Part shown: in pieces, positions 12,661 through 17,335 of the stretch | Layout: the number at the start of each line of letters is the position of its first letter | Numbering within the stretch: position 1 is the stretch's first letter | Assembly: GCA_043818355.1 (NCBI GenBank) | Contig: JBDRFX010000005.1 | Location: forward strand, 1 to 17,335 | Direction of reading: 5' to 3' | Source of the DNA: JAHJCL01 sp043818355 | Lineage (GTDB): Bacteria; Patescibacteriota; Minisyncoccia; Minisyncoccales; DG-74-3 | DNA length: 17,335 nt | Notes under the pieces: generated by a model | What the model was told of the DNA's origin: nothing | Database searches by the model: none | Seen by the model: only the letters and a program-made list of their open reading frames with translations | Program-made: the position numbers and the translations under genes

Positions 12661-13833
12661 ATGAACCAAGAAATGAATCAACATAAAGTTATATCAAGCT
12701 CAAGTCAACCCATCAAATTGCCTGGCCTTGCCAAGTTATTCACTCTGCTTTTAATCCTAAGTGGTGTTTTAAATATTTTGAATATTTTGCCAATGCTATT
12801 GTTTGATGGAATTTTAGCAGCTGGCATCTTTTCAATAATTGGCATAGCTCAAATTATAATTGCTATGGGTATACGCAGAATGAAGCCATGGAGTTTTCAT
12901 GCCTTAACAGGGTTAATTTTATTGAGCATTCTATCGTTCGTTGCTATGTGCATCGACGGTGGGGTCAACATTAGCAATTCAGGTCTTTTTTTAGTGCAAA
13001 TGATATTTTTCATTTATCTCCGAAATGTTTCTAAGCAATTTCTTCCAGAGATATCTTCAGAAGAATTAATCCAGCAATCCTCGCCAGAATCAGTCACTAA
13101 AATTGAGAGATCTAATATTAAAAAAGATTATATAATCATTTTTATCGTTTTAACTATAATTTTTCTTGCAGTTTTTTGGGCTCAGAAATTTTTATTACAA
13201 GAAGAATCCGACGAGATTATTCCTGAAGAGGAGGCTAGTAGTGAAAATCATGAGGATTGGAATGCCTATAGAAATGATGAACATGGATTTATTTTTGGAT
13301 ATCGAGGAGATAGGGGTGTTTATACTGATATTATTGAGAAACCAAATACATTAACAGGTCTTAAAAGTTTATTTTATGTATCTTTTGGTGAAACATGTAC
13401 TTCCTATGACGAAGATGTTATTGAGTATGTTCAAGAAAAAGGATATATGGGCGAAGATTATGATTGGACAAAGGGGGTCCCAGTAAGTTTAGACCAATAT
13501 AGCATGAAGGTTCATGATAATTCAGAAAATTTACCCCTAGATACCTGGGTTAGAAGATATGAAAATTGTGGCTACGATGATAAAGGGTATTTAGTTTTAG
13601 AAAAATTTTCTTTCGAAGGAATAGAATCTTTGAGAACAGAACTTGTCGGCACTTGTGCCACTGGAGCAAGTTACATGGATTATTCCGCATATATCCCCCA
13701 AAATAAGAAAGTTTATCAGATTTTTGTGCTTCATGAGCCCATGATGGGCGAAAAAGAAGCACAAGATAAATGTCGCATAGAATCAAAAAAGATTTTTGAC
13801 CAAATGCTTTCTACTCTTAGGTTTTTAGAATAA
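12661..13833 (+). CDS. Membrane protein with C-terminal PsbP-like domain
   Basis: A 390-residue, two-part protein. The N-terminal part has four hydrophobic helices (about 24-47, 50-70, 78-98, 105-120), a linker, and a fifth helix (about 155-174). An acidic linker (EEESDEIIPEEEASS) leads to an extracytoplasmic domain. That domain begins WNAYRNDEHGFIFGY (200-214) and ends IFDQMLSTLRFLE. The W-x-Y-x-N-x-x-x-GF-x-F-x-Y opening and the FDQ-x-LSTL ending are the hallmarks of PsbP-like domains, often found on small lipoproteins. Four cysteines lie in the exported domain and could form disulfides. The function is unknown. A second in-frame ATG (12673) is possible. The reading frame continues open for 35 codons past the stop, through repeat R3. 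Confidence 0.75.
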   Translation: MNQEMNQHKVISSSSQPIKLPGLAKLFTLLLILSGVLNILNILPMLLFDGILAAGIFSIIGIAQIIIAMGIRRMKPWSFHALTGLILLSILSFVAMCIDGGVNISNSGLFLVQMIFFIYLRNVSKQFLPEISSEELIQQSSPESVTKIERSNIKKDYIIIFIVLTIIFLAVFWAQKFLLQEESDEIIPEEEASSENHEDWNAYRNDEHGFIFGYRGDRGVYTDIIEKPNTLTGLKSLFYVSFGETCTSYDEDVIEYVQEKGYMGEDYDWTKGVPVSLDQYSMKVHDNSENLPLDTWVRRYENCGYDDKGYLVLEKFSFEGIESLRTELVGTCATGASYMDYSAYIPQNKKVYQIFVLHEPMMGEKEAQDKCRIESKKIFDQMLSTLRFLE

Positions 13834-13854
13834 AACAGGTTCGAACATCGAACC
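13832..13854. repeat. Dispersed repeat R3, copy 2
   Basis: The same 19-mer as 12131-12149, starting inside the stop codon of the PsbP-domain gene. Here the following bases complete a perfect 6-bp hairpin GGTTCG-AACAT-CGAACC (13838-13854). No T run follows, so it is not an obvious terminator. Confidence 0.75.
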
Positions 13855-14009
13855 ACTCAATTATTCTATAGAGATGGAGATGTAGAAAATAAAGGATGGT
13901 GGTCAATAACTAATACGCTCTCTATCGGCCCCACCATTTAATCATATAGCAGGTAAGATTTTAGAATTAGAACTCAACAAAAAGCCCACAACAAATCCCC
14001 TCCACTTTT
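13855..14009. other. Intergenic stretch with possible gene remnant
   Basis: There is no gene with a start here. The frame of the upstream gene stays open from its stop at 13831 to a TAA at 13939-13941 and reads protein-like (LFYRDGDVENKGWWSIT), but it has no ATG, GTG or TTG start at a useful place. It may be the tail of a decayed gene or chance. The rest up to R2 copy 2 holds nothing I can name. Confidence 0.35.
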
Positions 14010-14080
14010 TTCAAGCCAATAATCAAGTTATTAGTTTGAAGAAGTTAAAAAATCGCTTAATTAGCGGTTTTTTGATAGGA
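14010..14080 (+). repeat. R2 two-hairpin element, copy 2 (with terminator)
   Basis: It is nearly identical to 11439-11510. Hairpin 1 pairs TTTTTCAA with TTGAAGAA (one G-U pair replaces the C-G of copy 1) and AATAA with TTATT. Hairpin 2 is CGCT-TAATT-AGCG followed by TTTTTT. It lies 41 bases before the next gene and 150 bases after the previous one, so it belongs to the leader of the following gene as much as to the gene before it. Confidence 0.85.
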
Positions 14081-14121
14081 TTAAATAATAATGATATTAA
14101 TATTGAATCAACATATTAGAT

Positions 14122-14595
14122 ATGGCAAAAAAAGAGAATAGAGAACTTAGTGGTGTTAAGAAAGTAGAGCTTTCTATTAGCAGAAATTTATTTTTTATTT
14201 GTTCTATTATTACTTTAGTTGTGATGAGCATGGTAATAATTCAGTTTTTTTCTAGAGGAACATTCCCTCCTCCAGGTATTAATTTTTTCTATATGGGCAT
14301 TTTGTTTATCTATGCTGCTCACAAAGAAATGCTAAGATGGTTAGGAGAAAAATCTCAAGAAAGAAAGGGAGAGTGGTTCGTTTATTCTTGGATTGTTTTA
14401 ACAGTTGTTTTATATGTTGTTAATTTTTTATCTCACAATATGTTTGAGTATGATAATAACGGTTCTCCAGTCGAATGTTTGAGAGAAACCACATTTATTA
14501 CTCTTGAAGTTTGTGCAGTTTTCATTTTAACTAGATTTTCTAAGATTTTAAAATTAGCTATCAATAAAGATAAAAAAAATGAAAAAAATAGATAA
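14122..14595 (+). CDS. Small multi-helix membrane protein
   Basis: Not recognised. 157 residues with hydrophobic segments at about 22-43, 54-66, 86-104 and 122-140, and a strongly basic tail (KDKKNEKNR). A charged cytoplasmic-looking loop (HKEMLRWLGEKSQERKGE) lies between the second and third segments. The gene overlaps the chagasin-like inhibitor gene by 17 bases, so the two are translationally linked and probably act together at the membrane. R2 copy 2 lies in its leader. The function is unknown. Confidence 0.7.
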   Translation: MAKKENRELSGVKKVELSISRNLFFICSIITLVVMSMVIIQFFSRGTFPPPGINFFYMGILFIYAAHKEMLRWLGEKSQERKGEWFVYSWIVLTVVLYVVNFLSHNMFEYDNNGSPVECLRETTFITLEVCAVFILTRFSKILKLAINKDKKNEKNR

Positions 14596-14947
14596 AAAAA
14601 TTACTTTAGTTGTTTTATTAATTTTGACAATTCTTCTTTCTATATATTTTAGATCGAACGGAGTGATTAAGGTTAAAATAAGAGAAGATTTTGTGATTAG
14701 TTTAAAGTCTAATCCGACAACGGGATATATATGGGAGCCGAATTTTGAGAGTCAATACATTGAGCTTGTCAAAAGAGATTATCAATTTGATTCAAAAGAC
14801 GATGTTATTGGGGGCGGTGGAAAAGAAATATTTGTTTTTTCTGCCCTACAATCTGGAGAAACAGAAATTCAGTTTTATTATTTTAGGCCGTGGGAAACGA
14901 GAGATTCTAGCGTAGAAGCTAAAATCTATAAAGTTAAGATTCAATAA
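14579..14947 (+). CDS. Chagasin-family (I42) cysteine protease inhibitor, membrane-anchored
   Basis: 122 residues. An N-terminal hydrophobic helix (about 9-24) acts as a signal anchor; there is no lipobox cysteine. The rest is a chagasin-like beta-sandwich with all three inhibitory loops visible: NPTTGYIW (45-52), the glycine-rich GGGGKEIFVF (78-87) and RPWE (103-106). Chagasin-type proteins block papain-family cysteine proteases by wedging these loops into the active site. Here it would sit on the outer face of the membrane, where it could protect against host or neighbour proteases (inference). It overlaps the upstream membrane-protein gene by 17 bases and ends at a good terminator. Confidence 0.85.
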   Translation: MKKIDKKITLVVLLILTILLSIYFRSNGVIKVKIREDFVISLKSNPTTGYIWEPNFESQYIELVKRDYQFDSKDDVIGGGGKEIFVFSALQSGETEIQFYYFRPWETRDSSVEAKIYKVKIQ

Positions 14948-14976
14948 TTTATATTTTTATTTAACAATAGAAACAG

Positions 14977-15001
14977 CTCAAACTTAATAGTTTGAGTTTT
15001 C
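14977..15001 (+). terminator. Rho-independent terminator after the inhibitor gene
   Basis: A perfect 7-bp stem CTCAAAC/GTTTGAG with loop TTAATA is followed by TTTT. It begins 30 bases after the inhibitor stop and just before the next promoter. Confidence 0.8.
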
Positions 15002-15006
15002 TATGT

Positions 15007-15035
15007 TTGACATGTGTTTTTAGTTTTGTTATGTT
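15007..15035 (+). promoter_or_regulatory. Promoter for the phosphoribosyltransferase gene
   Basis: Consensus TTGACA (15007-15012), a 17-base spacer and TATGTT (15030-15035). Initiation at the usual distance falls at about 15042, right at the ATG at 15043, which predicts a leaderless mRNA. Confidence 0.65.
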
Positions 15036-15042
15036 TGTTAAA

Positions 15043-15840
15043 ATGTCCTTTCACAAAAATGTTATTAATTCTGATCTTTTTCAGAAGTTAATGCGGGCAC
15101 AATATCCAGAAGACCTCAAGCGAGAAGAGAAGAAAAAATTACTAGAACAGGCCAGTTGCTACTATGTTCATCCTGGTGAATTGCAAGACAATATCCTCGT
15201 AAGCCACGCAAATTATGCACATCCAGTTCTATCCAGCGGGAAACACAGTAACGGTTATATGAATTTGGCAGTTTTACCTCCCAAGCTCCTTTTTGAAGCT
15301 ATGCGTCAAATGGCGAACATGATAAAACGTGAAATTGATTTAGAGAGGTGCGCTGACGGGTCGATATATGTCTGTGGACCCGCTCAGGGGGCAGTGGTGC
15401 CAGGAGTTATTTTAGCACACTACCTAGGAGATAATGTCGTACCGATCTATGCCGAAAAACATAAACAATTAGATGGCTTAATGACTCTGGATAGATTTAG
15501 CATTCCAGGAGAAGATGAGATTTTTCTTATCATGCTGGAAGACACAATGACTACCGGAAAGTCTACTCTGAAAGCGCTAGACAGTATTACTAGAAAATAT
15601 CCAGGAAGAAAAATTACTGTTTTGTGTTTATGTCTCATAGTAGATCGTCGCATTGAATCACATGTGATTTCTGAGTGGCCAGTATTCTCTTGGCTGGATT
15701 ATAGAGAAAATGCCTTCAAAACATATGATCAAGGCAATTGCCCGTATTGTAATGGTTCGTCTTTTGCCGAGCTATTACCCAAATCAAATTGGGGAGAACA
15801 GTTCGCAAACTCTTCACTATCCAATTTGTCAGTTTCATAA
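15043..15840 (+). CDS. Orotate phosphoribosyltransferase-like protein
   Basis: 265 residues from the ATG at 15043. The type I phosphoribosyltransferase fold shows in the PRPP loop IMLEDTMTTGKST (about 163-175) and in LSSGKHSNGYMNL (63-75), which resembles the OPRT segment S-G-x-H-S-x-x-Y that binds orotate and PRPP. Such enzymes join a base to PRPP. Orotate or a related base is likely, but the protein is longer than classical OPRT (about 210 residues), with an N-terminal helical extension and a C-terminal tail carrying CPYC (233-236). No other pyrimidine genes are nearby. Base composition is higher in GC and codon use is more even than in the pilus genes, which suggests a separate origin. Starts upstream of 15031 fall within the promoter or terminator. 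The ATG at 15031 is a less likely alternative. Confidence 0.8.
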   Translation: MSFHKNVINSDLFQKLMRAQYPEDLKREEKKKLLEQASCYYVHPGELQDNILVSHANYAHPVLSSGKHSNGYMNLAVLPPKLLFEAMRQMANMIKREIDLERCADGSIYVCGPAQGAVVPGVILAHYLGDNVVPIYAEKHKQLDGLMTLDRFSIPGEDEIFLIMLEDTMTTGKSTLKALDSITRKYPGRKITVLCLCLIVDRRIESHVISEWPVFSWLDYRENAFKTYDQGNCPYCNGSSFAELLPKSNWGEQFANSSLSNLSVS

Positions 15841-15841
15841 A

Positions 15842-15882
15842 GGAGAGATGTTTCCAATAATATTTTCTCCGATTTTTCTTTT
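15842..15882 (+). terminator. Possible weak terminator after the phosphoribosyltransferase gene
   Basis: GGAGA (15842-15846) and TCTCC (15866-15870) can pair across a 19-base loop, followed by ATTTTTCTTTTTT. The short stem and long loop make it marginal. The stronger hairpin at 15895-15917 may also stop this transcript. Confidence 0.35.
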
Positions 15883-15894
15883 TTAATAAACAAA

Positions 15895-15917
15895 AAACAG
15901 CCCCTAGAGGGCTGTTT
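15895..15917 (-). terminator. Rho-independent terminator of the HtrA gene
   Basis: A 9-bp stem AAACAGCCC/GGGCTGTTT with loop CTAGA. On the minus strand it is followed by TTTGTTT and lies 8 bases beyond the HtrA stop. On the plus strand a T run also follows after CAG, so it may work in both directions. Confidence 0.85.
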
Positions 15918-15924
15918 CAGTTTT

Positions 15925-16938
15925 TTATTCTCTTTCTTGTAATTTTACTTTTACGTCTATTTGTTCTTTATCTCTTAATACTAAAAGATTAACAGAGCTT
16001 CCAATTTCAAATTCTTGTAGCATTTCAGTTAATGGATTTTTTTCATCTATTTTTTTTCCCTCGCACTCTAAAATTACATCATACTCTTTCAATCCAGCAT
16101 TACAGGCGGCAGAGCCTTTGAGAATAGCTGATTCTCCAAAGCTTTCTCTAACAATCAAAGCTCCATAGTCAACCAAAAGTTTATTTTGGGTGGCAATTTC
16201 TTTGTTTAAAAGAACATATCTTACTCCAAGGAAAGGTCTTTTCAGTTTTCCATATTTTTTAACCTCTTTTAGATCTTTTTTGGCATAGTTGATGGGAATT
16301 GCAAATCCAATATTCTGAGCTCCCATTACCGTGGCAGTATTAATTGCAACTACTTGGCCGTTCATATCTACCAAGGGCCCTCCGGAATTACCTGGATTAA
16401 TGGCTGCATCGGTTTGCATTAATCCTCTAAGACGAGCAGTGTAGTTATTGACGCCACTATAGGCCGTTATGTGACGGCTTAGACCAGACACTACCCCGGT
16501 ACTTACTGTATCATAGAATTCACCCATTGGGTTGCCAATTGCAATAACACTTTGTCCTAACTCAACCTTGCTTGAATCTCCCAGTTTAATATAGGGTAAT
16601 TTTTTATCATCAATTTTTAATATAGCAATGTCTATAATAGGATCTCTTGCTAAAATTTTAGCTTGATATCTGAGATTGTGTTCTAAAACCACTGTATATT
16701 CAGCATTGGATTCTCCAACAACGTGGTTGGAGGTTAGTATAAGACCATCTTGAGAAATAATAAAACCAGAACCACCTCCAATTTTTGTTTTTTCTTTTTC
16801 CATTTTGGGAATAGCTGTTTTCTCTCCTCCAACAGGCATAAGATAAAAACCTTCTATTTGGGGTAGGTCACGCGTTATAATGATTGTTATAACTGCAGGG
16901 CATACTTTTTTAACTATTTGGGTAACTGATTTGGGCAT
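15925..16938 (-). CDS. HtrA/DegP-type serine protease with one PDZ domain
   Basis: 337 residues. The trypsin-like domain (about 5-220) has the full triad: H72 in TSNHVVG, D103 in IDIAIL and S185 in NPGNSGGP. TDAAINPGNSGGPL and IGFAIPI are family signatures. A single PDZ domain (about 230-335) includes AACNAGLKEYDVIL. HtrA proteases degrade or refold damaged proteins, normally outside the cytoplasmic membrane. Here the protease domain starts within a few residues of the initiator, with no signal peptide or membrane helix, unlike most DegP/HtrA proteins, so it looks cytoplasmic unless the real start lies upstream. No in-frame continuation with a membrane helix is evident. A loop between strands (about 30-53) is lysine- and glutamate-rich. 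It is a single-gene unit with its own extended -10 promoter and terminator. Confidence 0.93.
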   Translation of the reverse strand: MPKSVTQIVKKVCPAVITIIITRDLPQIEGFYLMPVGGEKTAIPKMEKEKTKIGGGSGFIISQDGLILTSNHVVGESNAEYTVVLEHNLRYQAKILARDPIIDIAILKIDDKKLPYIKLGDSSKVELGQSVIAIGNPMGEFYDTVSTGVVSGLSRHITAYSGVNNYTARLRGLMQTDAAINPGNSGGPLVDMNGQVVAINTATVMGAQNIGFAIPINYAKKDLKEVKKYGKLKRPFLGVRYVLLNKEIATQNKLLVDYGALIVRESFGESAILKGSAACNAGLKEYDVILECEGKKIDEKNPLTEMLQEFEIGSSVNLLVLRDKEQIDVKVKLQERE

Positions 16939-16969
16939 TTTATGTATTAATTTAAGGATAATTATGGTT

Positions 16970-16978
16970 ATTGTAACA
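16970..16978 (-). promoter_or_regulatory. Extended -10 promoter of the HtrA gene
   Basis: On the minus strand TGTTACAAT gives TG, one base, and TACAAT (16970-16975, 5 of 6 to consensus). Initiation near 16963 would leave a leader of about 25 bases. No clear -35 and no Shine-Dalgarno motif are visible. Confidence 0.4.
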
Positions 16979-17047
16979 CGTAAGAGTCATTATTGTCATT
17001 AGGATAGAAAAATGATAAGGTAAATAATATTTTGAATTCATTTTTTA

Positions 17048-17120
17048 GCCCTCGTAGTTCAACGGGATAGAACAGAGCTCTCCTAAGGCACAAATACAGG
17101 TTCGAGCCCTGTCGAGGGCA
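17048..17120 (+). tRNA. tRNA-Arg (anticodon CCU)
   Basis: Acceptor GCCCTCG/CGAGGGC, D stem GTTC/GAAC, anticodon arm GAGCT-CTCCTAA-GGCAC with anticodon CCT, T arm ACAGG-TTCGAGC-CCTGT, discriminator A, no CCA. The anticodon stem carries an A-A mismatch (28-42) next to the end pair and a U-G at the loop. It reads AGG, complementing tRNA-Arg(UCU) elsewhere in the window. Confidence 0.88.
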
Positions 17121-17126
17121 CATAAT

Positions 17127-17202
17127 GGGCCCGTAGCTCAATTGGCAGAGCGCCTCCATGGCATGGAGGAGGCTGTGGGTTCAAGTCCCATCGGGTCCAC
17201 CA
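17127..17202 (+). tRNA. tRNA-Ala (anticodon GGC), CCA encoded
   Basis: Acceptor GGGCCCG/CGGGTCC contains the G3-U70 pair that specifies alanine. D stem GCTC/GAGC, anticodon arm CCTCC-ATGGCAT-GGAGG with anticodon GGC, T arm GTGGG-TTCAAGT-CCCAT, discriminator A, then CCA at 17200-17202. It is the only one of the six tRNAs here with an encoded CCA and follows tRNA-Arg(CCU) by 6 bases. Confidence 0.97.
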
Positions 17203-17222
17203 TTTCGGATATGTCAATGTTT

Positions 17223-17249
17223 CCGCCTCGCCGCTTCGCGGCTCGGCGG
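17223..17249. repeat. GC-rich hairpin downstream of tRNA-Ala
   Basis: CCGCCTCGCCGC (17223-17234) and GCGGCTCGGCGG (17238-17249) pair around TTC with two central mismatches, a ten-pair stem made wholly of G and C. No T run follows on the plus strand, so it is not a standard terminator. It stands out sharply from the AT-rich surroundings. Confidence 0.7.
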
Positions 17250-17335
17250 CTAAATTGAAGGGAAATTTGAAAGAAAAAATCAATTTCTGGTTTTGTAAAA
17301 TGTGGTTCGAGCCGATATTTTTCAGAAATGTCCTC
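17250..17335. other. Right-edge tail without recognisable features
   Basis: No gene or RNA is recognisable in the last 86 bases. The string GGTTCGAGCCGAT (from about 17303) loosely resembles the GGTTCGAACATCGA core of R3, but the match is too short to call a third copy. Confidence 0.3.

Noticed and set aside
13166..13354. A 62-codon plus-strand frame inside the PsbP-domain gene
   Set aside because: It overlaps a larger, clearly coding frame and shows no independent features.
13913..13937. A tRNA or tRNA remnant ending GGCCCCACCA
   Set aside because: No T arm, anticodon arm or matching 5' acceptor can be drawn upstream.
10867..14121. An integron or gene-cassette array
   Set aside because: The repeats differ between genes, lack attC-like paired arms with conserved ends, and no integrase is present.
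14992..15042. TTG at 14992 as start of the phosphoribosyltransferase
   Set aside because: The start would sit in a terminator stem and upstream of the promoter's -10 box. The extra hydrophobic residues are not part of the fold.
16968..17283. Two minus-strand reading frames over the tRNA-Arg/tRNA-Ala pair (translations such as RWDLNPQPPPCHGG)
   Set aside because: They are antisense to tRNA genes. This translated tRNA motif is a well-known source of false proteins.

Overview
The window looks like a chromosomal piece of a Patescibacteria (candidate phyla radiation) bacterium, most likely of the Parcubacteria group. I infer this from the AT-rich DNA, the short compact genes, a type IV pilus operon without a secretin gene, starts that almost all lack a Shine-Dalgarno motif, and small membrane proteins of a kind common in that group. 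UGA acts as a normal stop at pilC, the pilW-like gene and the last operon gene, which argues against Gracilibacteria/SR1-type recoding. Taxonomy rests on gene content and style only.

Left edge (1-609): the 3' end of the RNase Y gene, a bidirectional terminator, and two minus-strand tRNAs (Pro-UGG, then Gly-UCC). A compact control region at 500-593 holds two overlapping divergent promoters and an AT-rich imperfect inverted repeat. One promoter fires left into the tRNAs and one right into the pilus operon.

Pilus operon (610-10657): twelve close-packed plus-strand genes. A membrane histidine kinase and a stand-alone CheY-like receiver come first. They are followed by the assembly ATPase PilB, the platform protein PilC, four pseudopilins in the order FimT/GspH, PilV/GspI, PilW/GspJ, PilX/GspK, then PilM, PilN, PilO and a small one-helix protein. 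PilM-N-O should link the cytoplasmic motor to the membrane, PilB and PilC drive assembly, and the minor pilins probably prime the fibre or form its tip. No major pilin, prepilin peptidase, retraction ATPase (PilT) or secretin is present here. The two-component pair suggests that assembly is switched by a signal.

Accessory region (10659-15840): a strong promoter and tRNA-Arg(UCU)-tRNA-His(GUG) are followed by a patchwork of small genes separated by three families of dispersed short repeats, called R1, R2 and R3 here. The genes are an unrecognised 164-residue protein with its own near-consensus promoter, an HD-fold protein that has lost its HD dyad, a three-helix membrane protein, a membrane protein with a PsbP-like C-terminal domain, another small membrane protein overlapping a chagasin-like (I42) protease inhibitor, and an orotate-phosphoribosyltransferase-like enzyme whose promoter predicts a leaderless mRNA. 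R1 begins in the last bases of tRNA-His and recurs 1.3 kb away, so the segment between may be an old insertion. R2 is a 71-72 bp two-hairpin element found in front of two unrelated genes. This is the least ordinary part of the window.

Right edge (15841-17335): a minus-strand HtrA/DegP-type serine protease with an intact catalytic triad and PDZ domain but no export signal, then plus-strand tRNA-Arg(CCU) and tRNA-Ala(GGC), a GC-rich hairpin, and a tail in which I see no gene. I did not find a clearly new system. The best leads are the R2 leader, the tRNA-His-linked segment and the kinase-CheY head of the pilus operon.
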